In this document: positions 16,912-26,117 of the stretch, in pieces
Numbering within the stretch: position 1 is the stretch's first letter
Layout: each line of letters opens with the position of its first letter
NCBI RefSeq assembly: GCF_007828035.1
Contig: NZ_VITV01000001.1
Span: 372,001-436,000 of the forward strand
DNA from: Nitrospirillum amazonense
Lineage (GTDB): Bacteria; Pseudomonadota; Alphaproteobacteria; Azospirillales; Azospirillaceae
DNA length: 64,000 nt
Direction: 5' to 3'
Translations under genes and position numbers: made by a program
The notes under the pieces: model-generated
Databases searched by the model: none
Seen by the model: the letters and a program-made list of their open reading frames with translations, nothing else
What the model was told of the DNA's origin: nothing

Positions 16912-19900
16912 TCACGTTCCGGTCGCGTACTCCACCCGGTTACGACCTAAGTGCTTGGCCCGATACAAGGCCTGATCCGCCCGCTTGATAATTTCCGCCA
17001 GCGAGGGCACGCCCGCCGGCCCGTGGCTGGACGTCGGCCCGACGGAGATGACGCCAAAGCTGCAAGTCACCGTTACGCTCACGCCAAAGGCGTCAACATG
17101 CACGTCCGGCGTGGCGTCAGGCCACCCTTCCTCATGAGCATGGATCACGCCTGAAGGCACGTCACCCAAGGCGATGGGGGTGAGGGAAATGGCGCCATGC
17201 AGTCGGTTCAGCACGTCCCCACAGTCGTCCCGCCCCAGGCCGGGCAACAGGATCAGGAACTCCTCGCCACCGTAGCGACCAACCGCGTCGTAGCTGCGCA
17301 CGGCGGCGGACAGGCGGCGCGACACCTCGACCAGCACGGCGTCGCCAGCGGGATGGCCATGGGTGTCGTTGATGCGCTTGAAGTGGTCGACGTCGGCCAG
17401 AACCACGGTCAGCGATGCGTCCTCACGCCGTCGCGCCAATTCCAACTCCAGCAAATCCAGGATGGCGCGGCGGTTCCACAGGTGGGTCAGGCTGTCGTAC
17501 ATGGCAAGCTGGCGCAGTTGCTCCCGCGAGGCTTCCAACTCCCGGGTCCGCGCCTCCACCAGGATTTCCAGGGTGCGCCGCCGTTGCATGTCGGCATGGG
17601 TGCGCCAGCGGTAGATGGCGACACCGATCGCGACTACGGACAGGGCGCAGCCAGCGAAGAATAACTTGGTCTGCCACCAGGGTGGCCGGATGCTGAAAGG
17701 CACCAGGATGGAGGGGGCCATGGCCTGCAACGCCGTATTGCGGGCCACGAGTTCCAGCTCGTACGTGCCTGATGGCAGGGCGGAGTAGCGGATTTCCTCG
17801 GCCGCCGTCACGTTCCAGTCGCTTTCCAGACCGTTCAGGCGATAGCGGTAGATTTGCCCGCCCCGGCTGCGGAAGCTGGGCGTGGTCAGATGGAAGGTCA
17901 GGGGGGCGGTATCCCAGGGCAGTTCGAAATTGCCGTCTGTGGGCAAGGCCACGCCGTTGCGTTCGATGCCCGTTACCCGCGTCACCAGCGCCGGCCGGTT
18001 GAACAGCAGATCCGGCCGCGTGATATGGGTCAGGCCCTTGCTGGTGCCCACCCACAGGGTTCCGTCATCATCCTCAATCAGGGCGCTCTGGTTGCAGTCG
18101 TTCCACACCAGGCCGGTATCGTGGCTGTATTGACGCAAGGCGCCAGCGTTCCACACCAGCACCCCGCTGTCGGTAGACAGCCACATCCAGCCGCGCCGGT
18201 CCTCCAGGAGGCCCAGCACCTGGCGGTCGCCCACAAGATCCTCTGTCACATCGCCCACAGGCTGTAGAACGCCGGTGCCGGCCCCCGGCGCGTTGCCTGG
18301 CGGCTCCTGCACATGGGCCAGGCGGACGGTCTCGCCGCCCAACCACAGGCTGCCGTCGCGGGCGCAGGCGATGACGTTGAAGCGGGTGACTGGGGGCACG
18401 CCGGTGATGGTCGGCGCTGTCCATTTACCCTCGCCAAAGCGCAGCACGCCGGCTTCCGTCGCAAACCACAGGGTGCCGGACGGCGCCTGGCAGGCGCTGG
18501 AAACCGAGCTGTCGGGCGGAATGGGCAGGGCAGCACCCAGGGGCGCCACGAGGGGATTCGGACCTTCCGGCTTGTCGATGACGTAAAGGCCCTTCTTGCG
18601 CGTCATGACCCACAACCGGCCCTGCGCATCGATGAAAACCTGGAAGATGAGGGGCAGGTGGGCGACGACAACGACAGGCGGCGGCGGCGCCCCGTCCTTC
18701 CCCGCATCCTGGTAGAACAGCAGGCCTGAGAAGGTGCCGCCCCACAGGCGGCCGGACTTGTCCAAGGTCAGGCTGCCGACCTGATGGTTCAGAACGGGCT
18801 GGCCGCCGGGCGCCGGAATGATGTGCGGGGGAGTATCACCCCCCTCTTCCAGCCGGGCCAAGCCACCGTCGGTGCCGATGACCAGGCGTCCGGCGCCGTC
18901 ACGGTGAAAGGACCAGACCGATTCATGGATCAGCCCCTGGCGCGCCGTCCAGTTGGCCCAACTGCGATAGCCGACCCAGTGGGTCAGGCCCAAGCCGGCC
19001 GATCCCACCCAAAGATCGCCGTCGTGATCGACCAGCAGGGCGCTGACCTCCCGCGCCGGCAGGCCATTGGCGTCGCCCAGCTGCTCCCAGCGAGTTGGCG
19101 CCGGTCCATTGCCCGGGTGCGCCAGGCGCAGCAGGCCCTGGTCGCCGAAGGTGACGATGTTGCGATCCATATCCTGCAGCAGGGGCAGGAACACCCGGAC
19201 GTTGGTGCGGGTCGAAGGCAGCGGCAACTGCGCCGTGAAGCGCCCACCATCGCCCTCGGCGGCGGCCGGCGCCAGCGCCAGCACCTGGTGTTCACCACGC
19301 GCCCACAACGTGCCGTCGACATCGCGCAGCACGTTGCCCCAGCGATCGGGAGCAACACCCTGGTCGGGACCCCACAACTTCAGCTGGCCTTGGCGAACCT
19401 CGCACAGCGCCTGGCCGCAGCCCAGCCATATGTCGCCGCCGCCCTGCTCGCCCACACCGAACACCCGCACGCTCTGGATTCGGTTGAGCGCCGGCTGGGC
19501 GGCCTTCTGGTCCGGCGTGAAATAAGGGCGGGCGACCCAGGCGACAGCGGTGGTGGCACCCGGCACGGCGTCGGCCCTGTGCGCCTCCACCACCAGCAGG
19601 TCCTCGCGACCCACCACCAGCAGGTGGCCCGCATCCAGCGACGCCAGCTTCTGGCCTTGCCATACGGGCACCGGCCGCCCGTCCTGGGACACGGGGGCGA
19701 AGATGCGGCCGTCCCAGCGGTACAGGCCGCCGGTCGTACCCACCCACAGCACCCCCGACGGTGTCACGTGGATCGCGCTGACGTAGGGTTCCTTCAACCC
19801 CTCACTAGGGCCGAAACGCTGGAATTTTCCACCATCGAAACGATAGAGCCCGTTTTCCGTCCCCACCCAGAGGAAGCCCATGGCATCTTGCGCCAGGGCA

Positions 19901-20049
19901 GTGATGGACAAGTTGGCGAGGCCATCTTCCTGGGTGTAGGAGCGGAAGGCGTATTCCTGCGCCGCCGCAGGCGGCAGCAGGGCGCCAAGCCAGCCCGGGA
20001 CGCAGAGCAAGACGGCCGCCAGCCAGCGCCGCACTCGCCCCCACCCCAT
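16912..20049 (-). CDS. Membrane diguanylate cyclase with two-component-type beta-propeller sensor
   Basis: A 1045-residue protein. It has a signal peptide (RWLAAVLLCVPGWLGALLPP), then about 700 periplasmic residues of Reg_prop beta-propeller repeats (DAMGFLWVGTENGLYRFDGG, GVLWVGTTGGLYRWDG and many similar), a Y_Y_Y domain (YRYRLNGLESDWNVTAAEEI) and one transmembrane helix (LFFAGCALSVVAIGVAIYRW). A short coiled coil leads to a C-terminal GGDEF domain. The active site is GGEEF, and RSYD five residues before it is an intact inhibitory I-site. It should make c-di-GMP in response to a periplasmic ligand. A TTG 39 bases upstream is an alternative start. HTCS-like sensors joined to GGDEF rather than a kinase are known but not common. 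Confidence 0.9.
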   Translation of the reverse strand: MGWGRVRRWLAAVLLCVPGWLGALLPPAAAQEYAFRSYTQEDGLANLSITALAQDAMGFLWVGTENGLYRFDGGKFQRFGPSEGLKEPYVSAIHVTPSGVLWVGTTGGLYRWDGRIFAPVSQDGRPVPVWQGQKLASLDAGHLLVVGREDLLVVEAHRADAVPGATTAVAWVARPYFTPDQKAAQPALNRIQSVRVFGVGEQGGGDIWLGCGQALCEVRQGQLKLWGPDQGVAPDRWGNVLRDVDGTLWARGEHQVLALAPAAAEGDGGRFTAQLPLPSTRTNVRVFLPLLQDMDRNIVTFGDQGLLRLAHPGNGPAPTRWEQLGDANGLPAREVSALLVDHDGDLWVGSAGLGLTHWVGYRSWANWTARQGLIHESVWSFHRDGAGRLVIGTDGGLARLEEGGDTPPHIIPAPGGQPVLNHQVGSLTLDKSGRLWGGTFSGLLFYQDAGKDGAPPPPVVVVAHLPLIFQVFIDAQGRLWVMTRKKGLYVIDKPEGPNPLVAPLGAALPIPPDSSVSSACQAPSGTLWFATEAGVLRFGEGKWTAPTITGVPPVTRFNVIACARDGSLWLGGETVRLAHVQEPPGNAPGAGTGVLQPVGDVTEDLVGDRQVLGLLEDRRGWMWLSTDSGVLVWNAGALRQYSHDTGLVWNDCNQSALIEDDDGTLWVGTSKGLTHITRPDLLFNRPALVTRVTGIERNGVALPTDGNFELPWDTAPLTFHLTTPSFRSRGGQIYRYRLNGLESDWNVTAAEEIRYSALPSGTYELELVARNTALQAMAPSILVPFSIRPPWWQTKLFFAGCALSVVAIGVAIYRWRTHADMQRRRTLEILVEARTRELEASREQLRQLAMYDSLTHLWNRRAILDLLELELARRREDASLTVVLADVDHFKRINDTHGHPAGDAVLVEVSRRLSAAVRSYDAVGRYGGEEFLILLPGLGRDDCGDVLNRLHGAISLTPIALGDVPSGVIHAHEEGWPDATPDVHVDAFGVSVTVTCSFGVISVGPTSSHGPAGVPSLAEIIKRADQALYRAKHLGRNRVEYATGT

Positions 20050-20235
20050 AGCGGTCGTCCCCACGCTCACGACGGCGACTGATCCCAAAACCTTGCCCGT
20101 GCCTGTTCCCTCGGTACCGGCGGGACTCCCCGAACGGTATACATCCCAAGATGTGACGGGGTTGGGCGCAACAACGCAAGAGTCTTTAGGCGGCGACGCC
20201 CGGTGCGCAAGCCGCCGGAACGATCGCGCCCCCGA

Positions 20236-20793
20236 TCAGCCGGCGCCCTTGCTGCGCAGTTCGCCCGGCATGACCTCGAACAACTCGACCTTGAAGATCA
20301 GGGTGGCGCCCGCGGGGATGACACCGTCACCCGAACCCTTCTGGCCGTAGCCCATCTCCGCCGGGATGACCATTTCGATCTTGTCGCCGACATGCATGCG
20401 CGGGATCACCTCGACCCAGCCCTTCACCACCTTTTCCAGGGACATGACCGCCGTCTCATCCCGCTGGTATGAGCTGTCGAAGACGGTGCCGTCGGTCAGC
20501 CTGCCCTCGTAATGCACCCGGATGCGGTTGCTGGGATTGGGCTGCTGGCCGACGGCCGGCTCCTTCTTGCGCAGGAAACGATAGGCGACGCCGTTGGTCG
20601 ACATCTCCACGCCGGGCTGCTTGGCGTAATCCAGGATGAACTGGTGCTGGGCATCGACCTGGCCGCCGATAGCGGGGCGGGCGTTCAGCGGCACCTGCGC
20701 CTGGGCGGTGCCGGCCGCGAACGGAAGGGCCTGCGTCGCCGCCAGTAGGATGGAATAGGTCAGGGTGGAATAGATAAAGCTGTGCCCGCGCAT
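20236..20793 (-). CDS. FKBP-type peptidyl-prolyl cis-trans isomerase, exported
   Basis: A 185-residue periplasmic foldase. The signal peptide (YSILLAATQALPFAAGTAQA) is followed by a short N-terminal region (FILDYAKQPGVEMSTNGVAY). The FKBP domain spans ~90-180: RIRVHYEGRLTDGTVFDSSY, VVKGWVEVIPRMHVGDKIEM, VIPAEMGYGQKGSGDGVIPA and ATLIFKVELFEV, which hold the usual Tyr, Phe-Asp, Trp/Val-Ile and Tyr active-site residues. ATG 20793 has a GGAGCGG Shine-Dalgarno. It catalyses proline isomerisation in secreted proteins. Confidence 0.92.
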   Translation of the reverse strand: MRGHSFIYSTLTYSILLAATQALPFAAGTAQAQVPLNARPAIGGQVDAQHQFILDYAKQPGVEMSTNGVAYRFLRKKEPAVGQQPNPSNRIRVHYEGRLTDGTVFDSSYQRDETAVMSLEKVVKGWVEVIPRMHVGDKIEMVIPAEMGYGQKGSGDGVIPAGATLIFKVELFEVMPGELRSKGAG

Positions 20794-20938
20794 CAAACCG
20801 CTCCTGCGAAGCCGGCCGCCCCTCCCGCCGCCCTTAAGATCAAGGCCGAACGCCGGATGGTGCCGGTTGTTTTGTCCTGAACGGTGGCTTCCCCCACCCG
20901 ATAGGGCCGCCCCAGGGGCCCACCCGCAGGAATAAGGA

Positions 20939-21622
20939 TTACGGCTTGGGCGTATCCCCGCGCAAGCCTTCCGGAACGGGCGCGTCGATTGGGCCGAAGT
21001 TCATCATGGTGTAGCCCTTGGGCAACTCAAAAAGGGCCCCGTCCTGCCGGCCGCGCTTCAGGTCGGCCAGGTCCAGGCGAATGGTGACGGGGCCATTGCC
21101 GTCATTGGCCGTGCCTTCGACCCGCATGTAGATGCCGTCCGCCGTGGACCAGACCTGGCCCTCGAACCCGCCACCCTGGTCGTAGGTGCCAATGACGCGG
21201 TAGCGGACCACCGCCTCACCCCCCAGCGTGTCCCGGCCCAGCGCCTCGGCGTCCAGCTGTGATAGACGGGTCAGGTCGGGGGCTGCCTCCGGGTCCTGGG
21301 GGGATAGGGGCGCCGCCATGTGCGACTCCGGCTGCAGCACGAAGGCGGTATCGCGATCGGGACGCAGGATGAGGATGGTGCTGAGCCCCCCCTCCCTCAT
21401 CTCGCGCCGTTCCCGGCCCTGGTCATGGTAGACGCGCAGGTCCTGGCGCACGCCGTTGACCGTCAGGGCCTCCGCCGCCTGGTAGTCGCCGCCCATCTTG
21501 GGCAGGCCACCTGCGGGCAGGTCGGATACCGGCTTGGACGGGGCGGGCTTTGCCGGCGCCGACTGCGCCAGGGCGGCGGGCGACAGCAGCAGCATGGCGG
21601 CGAGAAGGATGGAACGGCGCAT
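20939..21622 (-). CDS. Exported protein of unknown function, 227 aa
   Basis: A signal peptide (MRRSILLAAMLLLSPAALAQ) and a Pro/Lys-rich linker precede a beta-rich domain (VNGVRQDLRVYHDQGRERRE, STILILRPDRDTAFVLQPES, VRYRVIGTYDQGGGFEGQVW, STADGIYMRVEGTA). The order of strands, the ..RRE and the FELPKGY ending resemble the DUF4412/LolA-like group of envelope proteins; this is inferred from pattern only. It ends 145 bp before the FKBP gene on the same strand, so both may be envelope-quality genes in one unit. Confidence 0.6.
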   Translation of the reverse strand: MRRSILLAAMLLLSPAALAQSAPAKPAPSKPVSDLPAGGLPKMGGDYQAAEALTVNGVRQDLRVYHDQGRERREMREGGLSTILILRPDRDTAFVLQPESHMAAPLSPQDPEAAPDLTRLSQLDAEALGRDTLGGEAVVRYRVIGTYDQGGGFEGQVWSTADGIYMRVEGTANDGNGPVTIRLDLADLKRGRQDGALFELPKGYTMMNFGPIDAPVPEGLRGDTPKP

Positions 21623-21778
21623 GGGGCGGGTGGCCCTTTCAACAGGGAACTAAGATGTGGGCTGGGACCCTAGCGCCCGGACGGGGGCCAGGCAACGGCC
21701 CGCCGCCCTTACACGGCGGCGGGCGAAGAATCCGGGCGCCTTGCCACCACGCCAAGGCCAAGGTAAGTCCGGGACGTC

Positions 21779-23053
21779 ATGTGGATGAAGGCGCCGACAC
21801 CTGTGAAAATTCTGATCGTCGCCGCCGGCTCGCATGGGGACGTCCTGCCCTTCATCGCCCTGGGCGCGGAACTGCGACGGCGCGGGCATGAACCCCAGCT
21901 TTTCGCCATGGCCGTGTTCGAGCCGCTGGCGCGCCAGGCGGGAGTGCCCTTCACCGCCCTGGGCACGACGGAATTCTACGACAGCCTGCTGCGCCATCCC
22001 GACCTGAACCATCCCAGCCGGTCGCTGCGCGTCATGGCCCAAGCCATGGAGCATACGGGGGCGACGGCCTGGGCCACGCTGGACGCCGCCGTGGTGCCGG
22101 GTCAAACCCTTGTGGTGGGCAGCACGCTGGCCTTCGCCACACGGTCGCTGGCGGAGCGCCACGGCCTGCCCGCCGTCACCGTCCACCTGGCGCCCGGCGT
22201 CCTCCGCACCCTGCACGCGCTTCCGCGCCATGGGGGGCCGGTGCCGGGTGCTGGGGCGCCACGCTGGCTTAAGCAGCTGTTCTGGCGCCTGGTCGACGAT
22301 TTCATGGTGGCCCCAACCCTGGGTGCGGTGCTGAACCGGCACCGCCGGGCCGTGGGCCTGGCGCCGGTGCGCCGCCCCATGGGCGACTGGTTGAACCAGG
22401 CCGACCTGGTCATCGGGCTGTTCCCCGACTGGTACGCGCCGCGCCAGCCCGACTGGCCCGCCGGCCTGGTCCTGACCGGCTTCCCCTTGTACGATGGCGC
22501 CCCCACCGCAGCGCTTCCGCCTGAGCTGGATGACTTCCTGGCGGAGGGGCCGCCGCCCGTGGCCTTCACGTCCGGCACCGCCACGGCGCGCGCGCTGGAT
22601 TTCTTCACCACCTCGGCGGAGACCTGCCGCCTGTCGGGCCGGCGCGGCGTGCTGCTGACCCGCCATGCCGACCAGGTGCCGGATCCGCTGCCGCCCGGCA
22701 TGATACGAGTTGACTACGCGCCCTTCAGCCGCCTGCTGCCCCGCTGCGCGGCCTTCGTCCACCATGGCGGCATCGGCACCACCAGCCAGGCGCTGGCCGC
22801 CGGCGTGCCGCAACTGATCCGGCCCATGGCCCATGACCAGTTCGACAACGCCGCCCGGGCCGTCGCCCTGGGCGTCGGCACGCAGCTGACGATGCGCCTC
22901 TACCGCCCCGCCGCCGTGGCGGCGGCGTTGGAGCGCCTGACCAGCGATCACGCCCTGAAACGCCGCTGCGCCGAGATGGCCGCCCGCCTGGTCGCCGACA
23001 CTGCGATCACCGAGGCGTGCGACCGCATCCTGGCCTTGGTCCCGCGCCGCTGA
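21779..23053 (+). CDS. Glycosyltransferase, UDP-glucosyltransferase (GT1/GT28-like) type
   Basis: A 424-residue GT-B enzyme. The N-terminal nucleotide-fold begins KILIVAAGSHGDVLPFIALG (a glycine-rich start as in rhamnosyl- and sterol-glucosyltransferases) and the C-terminal donor-binding site reads AFVHHGGIGTTSQALAAGVP followed by MAHDQFDNAARAVALGVG. These are the HGGxGT and DQxxNA signatures for nucleotide-sugar binding. Acceptors in this family are lipids, sterols, polyketides or rhamnolipid precursors; no neighbour indicates which. Two in-frame ATGs (21779, 21785) are possible starts. Confidence 0.85.
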   Translation: MWMKAPTPVKILIVAAGSHGDVLPFIALGAELRRRGHEPQLFAMAVFEPLARQAGVPFTALGTTEFYDSLLRHPDLNHPSRSLRVMAQAMEHTGATAWATLDAAVVPGQTLVVGSTLAFATRSLAERHGLPAVTVHLAPGVLRTLHALPRHGGPVPGAGAPRWLKQLFWRLVDDFMVAPTLGAVLNRHRRAVGLAPVRRPMGDWLNQADLVIGLFPDWYAPRQPDWPAGLVLTGFPLYDGAPTAALPPELDDFLAEGPPPVAFTSGTATARALDFFTTSAETCRLSGRRGVLLTRHADQVPDPLPPGMIRVDYAPFSRLLPRCAAFVHHGGIGTTSQALAAGVPQLIRPMAHDQFDNAARAVALGVGTQLTMRLYRPAAVAAALERLTSDHALKRRCAEMAARLVADTAITEACDRILALVPRR

Positions 23054-23336
23054 GACCACCCAAGAGTTGCAAGGCGCTCAAGCCCTTGGGGTCGGCTATT
23101 GGTGATTCCGTCAAAGAGACAAGCTATCCCGGGGCGATGCTTGACAACCGTTTGGGCGCCTTCCAAAGTGCCGCGCGGCGCCGTTCAGAAGGGACGCGCC
23201 GGGAAGTGTTTTCATGTCCCGGAACGGGCAGAACGCCCACCCGGCAGGATTTCCTGACCGGCCACCGGATCGGAGGGGGCACTCTCCCGCGCCCTGTTTC
23301 CATCCTCCGCTCAACTTTTGGCACTTGGGGGTTTGC

Positions 23337-23720
23337 GTGTCCTTGAATATCCAGGTCCTTGTCGTCGACGACTACGCGACGATGCGGCGCATCATCAGGA
23401 ACCTGCTCACGCAGATCGGCTTCACCAAGATCGACGAGGCCGCCGACGGCGCCGAGGCGTTGGCCAAGCTGCGCGCGTCCACCTTCGGCCTGGTCATCTC
23501 GGACTGGAACATGGAGCCGATGACCGGCCTTCAGCTCCTCAAGGAAGTGCGCGCGGACGTCCGCCTGAAGGGTACGCCCTTCATCATGGTGACCGCGGAA
23601 TCCAAGACCGAGAACGTCGTTGCCGCCAAGGAAGCCGGCGTCAACAATTACATCGTGAAACCTTTTAACGCCGACACGCTGAAGAAAAAGATCGAGAGCG
23701 TCATCGGCGCGCTGGGGTGA
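23337..23720 (+). CDS. cheY: Chemotaxis response regulator CheY
   Basis: A single-domain receiver of 127 residues. It has the acidic pocket Asp11-Asp12 (VLVVDDYATMRRIIRNLL), the phosphorylation site Asp56 (GLVISDWNMEPMTGLQLLKE), switch Thr86 (FIMVTAESK) and Lys108 (YIVKPF). The start is GTG 23337, with a GGGGG Shine-Dalgarno 6 bases ahead; this reproduces the usual family N-terminus, and upstream in-frame sequence is non-homologous. The stop overlaps the ATG of cheZ (TGATG). It carries the signal from chemoreceptor kinases to the flagellar switch. Confidence 0.95.
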   Translation: MSLNIQVLVVDDYATMRRIIRNLLTQIGFTKIDEAADGAEALAKLRASTFGLVISDWNMEPMTGLQLLKEVRADVRLKGTPFIMVTAESKTENVVAAKEAGVNNYIVKPFNADTLKKKIESVIGALG

Positions 23721-24595
23721 TGCCTGTGTCGGATTTCTTTTCCGACCTGTCTGACGAGGAATACGCCCGTATCGAGGACGCGCTGCAGTCCACGGCGCGC
23801 GGGCGTGCCTTTCTGCGCATGCGGGATCGCCGGGGCCGCGTCGTCGCCATCGACGACGTGCGCCGTCTGTTGAAGGAAGCCAAGACGGGGGGCGAGGTCG
23901 ACAGCTCCGGCGCCCATATCCGCATCCTGCGGCGGGAGCTGCAGGAAATGGCGTCGCACATCGCCCAGACCCGGCGCGAGATCGCGGCCCTGAAGCCGGA
24001 CGACCCCTCCGCCAACCGCATCATGCTGGCGACCGAGGAACTGGACGCCATCCTGCAGGCGACCGAGCACGCCACCACCGAGATCCTGAACGGGGCCGAG
24101 CGCATCCAGTCGGTGGCCGACCGCCTGCGCGGCGAGTCGCCGGCCGTGGCCAGCGAACTGGATAACGAGGTCATGGAGATCATGACCGCGTGCAGCTTCC
24201 AGGACATCACCGGCCAGCGCATGACCAAGGTCGTGAACACCATGCGCTATATCGAGCGCCGGGTGCACACCATGATCGAAATCTGGGGCCTGGAAACCGA
24301 AGCGGCCGAGGCCATCATGGACGATCCGCAGGACGTCCGCCCCGACAGCCATCTGATGCACGGCCCCGCCCTGCGCGGCGGCATCGACCAGAACATGGTC
24401 GATGCCCTGATGGATGGCGGTGGCTTCGCCCCGGTGGCCGCCCCCCCGCCGCCTCCACCGCCGCCGCCCGCCCCGGTCGCATCGCCGCCGCCAGTGGCAC
24501 CGCCGCCCCCTCCGTCCAAGCCAGCCAAGGCACCAGAGCCGCCCGCCAGCGACGGCAAGCTGAGCCAAAGCGCCGTGGACGACATGTTCCCGTAA
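23720..24595 (+). CDS. cheZ: CheY-P phosphatase CheZ
   Basis: A 291-residue protein that dephosphorylates CheY-P. The long helical hairpin contains the catalytic motif EIMTACSFQDITGQRMTKVV, with Asp162 and Gln166 corresponding to the E. coli catalytic Asp-Gln pair. A long Pro-rich linker (~235-278) leads to a C-terminal LSQSAVDDMFP peptide, in the position of the CheY-binding tail of classical CheZ. It is translationally coupled to cheY. CheZ is absent from many alphaproteobacteria, so its presence is informative. Confidence 0.92.
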   Translation: MPVSDFFSDLSDEEYARIEDALQSTARGRAFLRMRDRRGRVVAIDDVRRLLKEAKTGGEVDSSGAHIRILRRELQEMASHIAQTRREIAALKPDDPSANRIMLATEELDAILQATEHATTEILNGAERIQSVADRLRGESPAVASELDNEVMEIMTACSFQDITGQRMTKVVNTMRYIERRVHTMIEIWGLETEAAEAIMDDPQDVRPDSHLMHGPALRGGIDQNMVDALMDGGGFAPVAAPPPPPPPPPAPVASPPPVAPPPPPSKPAKAPEPPASDGKLSQSAVDDMFP

Positions 24596-24601
24596 GACCG
24601 T

Positions 24602-24640
24602 AACCCCCGGATGCCCTCGCATGCGGGGGTTCGCTTTTGC
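24602..24640 (+). terminator. Terminator after cheYZ
   Basis: AACCCCCG (24602-24609) pairs with CGGGGGTT (24624-24631) and is followed by CGCTTTT. This is a good factor-independent terminator just after the cheZ stop. Confidence 0.75.
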
Positions 24641-24813
24641 GGCCGGCCACCGGTTCACGTTCGAAACGCCCATGAAAGATTGCTGACGGTGGTAGAACCC
24701 GGGCGACAGGCCTGCCATCCTTTGCCATCCTGCAAGCGAACGAATGACGCCCCCGACGGCGTGGCCGGTGGAAGGCCAGCCGGGACGGTGGGGCGAGATG
24801 GGGCAGACAAGCG

Positions 24814-25557
24814 ATGACGGCATCCGGTGCGACGGGCACCGCCGCCGGCGTGACCACGCGACGCGGGTTCTTATTGGCCGCCGCCTTATGGGGCGCGGCC
24901 GGACGCGATGCCGGGGCGCAGACGCCCGCCATCCGTATCGGCGGCAACCCCGCCTGGTTCCCCTACAGCTGGGAGGAGGGGGATCGGCTCCGTGGCCTGG
25001 GGGCCGACAAGGCACAGGCAGCACTGGATCACCTGGGACTGGCGGCCATACCTTTGACGTTCGGTCGCTGGCAAAGGGCACTGGCGGCGCTGGAGCACGG
25101 CCGGGTGGACCTGCTGGTCTCCGCGCTGTGGAACGCCGAGCGCACGGACCGCATGCTTTATACCGCCCCTTATGCCACTGACGACGTGCGCGCCTTCGTG
25201 CGCAGTCCCGATGTGGGCCGCTACCGCACCGTCGCCGATTTGTTCGGCCGGGCGGGTGTTGCCCCGCTGGGCAGCGCCTATGGCGCCGAGATGGACGCGC
25301 TGGAGTCCCGTGGCCTGAACCTGGAACGCAGCGGCACGACGGAGGGCATGCTGCAGCGCGTGCGCTACGGCCGGGCGGATTTTTGCGTCCTGGTTCATCG
25401 CAACGGACTGCATCTGCTGGAGACACTGCATTTGGCAGGCGAGTTGGCCCCCCTGCCCTTCGCGCTGACGCGTGTGCAAATCCGCATGCTGATCCGCCGC
25501 GACGGTCCCCTGGCCGACCGGCTGGACGCCTTGAACACCCTTATCACCGACGCGTGA
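24814..25557 (+). CDS. Orphan periplasmic amino-acid-type binding protein (SBP family 3)
   Basis: A 247-residue protein with a Tat-type signal (VTTRRGFLLAAALWGAAGRD) and the SBP_bac_3 pattern: IRIGGNPAWFPYSWEEGDRL, GLGADKAQAALDHLGL, WQRALAALEHGRVDLLVSAL, TERxxxMLYTAPY-like segment and SAYGAEMDALESRG. It is somewhat shorter at the C-terminus than transport-associated members. No ABC transporter genes are adjacent, so a sensory or lost-transport role is possible. The start precedes the twin arginines by 15 residues. Confidence 0.75.
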   Translation: MTASGATGTAAGVTTRRGFLLAAALWGAAGRDAGAQTPAIRIGGNPAWFPYSWEEGDRLRGLGADKAQAALDHLGLAAIPLTFGRWQRALAALEHGRVDLLVSALWNAERTDRMLYTAPYATDDVRAFVRSPDVGRYRTVADLFGRAGVAPLGSAYGAEMDALESRGLNLERSGTTEGMLQRVRYGRADFCVLVHRNGLHLLETLHLAGELAPLPFALTRVQIRMLIRRDGPLADRLDALNTLITDA

Positions 25558-25596
25558 CGCACCACCAAGGCAACGACACCGCCATGTCGCGCATAC

Positions 25597-25626
25597 TTGT
25601 CTGGGTGAGCGACCTGTCTGTATTCT
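25597..25626 (+). promoter_or_regulatory. Candidate sigma-70 promoter
   Basis: TTGTCT (25597-25602), an 18-bp spacer and TATTCT (25621-25626) lie 38 bp before the ATG of the membrane protein gene at 25665. Confidence 0.45.
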
Positions 25627-25664
25627 CCGGGGGATAGCCCCCGCCCGTCCAACGGATCCCACGC

Positions 25665-26069
25665 ATGCCCGGCAAACGCTATCTCATCGAATTCGTGGTG
25701 GCCCTGCTGGCCTACGGCCTGCTGATGACCCTGGCCCTGATGGCCTTGAACAACGGCTGGGTCCAGGGCGGCACCCGTACCGTGGTGGCCTTCGCCCCTA
25801 TGGTGGCCTGCGTCGGCATCTGGTGGGCCGTGGTGCGCCACCTGCGCCGCAGCGGGCCGGAAGAGGGACGGGTGCAGCTGATCGCCATCGGCTTCGCCTT
25901 CGCCGGCACCGCCCTGCTGACCTTCACCTACGGCTTTCTGGAGGTCGCGGGCTTCCCGCGCCTGTCCATGTTCACGGTGTGGCCGCTGATGGTGCTGCTG
26001 CTGGTCGTTGGCCAGTTCCTGGGCCGCTGGCTGCAGGCGCCGGAGGGGGACGAGAATGACGAGGAGTGA
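25665..26069 (+). CDS. Small integral membrane protein, four predicted helices
   Basis: A 134-residue protein with four hydrophobic segments at about 8-28 (FVVALLAYGLLMTLALMAL), 40-58 (TVVAFAPMVACVGIWWAVV), 72-93 (LIAIGFAFAGTALLTFTYGF) and 102-122 (FTVWPLMVLLLVVGQFLGRW), and an acidic tail. No enzymatic motif is seen. It is followed 48 bp later by a 66-aa XRE regulator on the same strand; such membrane-protein/XRE pairs are common in proteobacteria and suggest co-regulation. Confidence 0.75.
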   Translation: MPGKRYLIEFVVALLAYGLLMTLALMALNNGWVQGGTRTVVAFAPMVACVGIWWAVVRHLRRSGPEEGRVQLIAIGFAFAGTALLTFTYGFLEVAGFPRLSMFTVWPLMVLLLVVGQFLGRWLQAPEGDENDEE

Positions 26070-26117
26070 CGGCCCGCCCCGCCCTGGGAAGGGCCGCCAT
26101 CACGACGGGGTGCCCGC

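Noticed and set aside
18784-20082. 432-codon plus-strand frame over the diguanylate cyclase sensor
   Set aside because: Complement of beta-propeller repeats; no start signal or domain.
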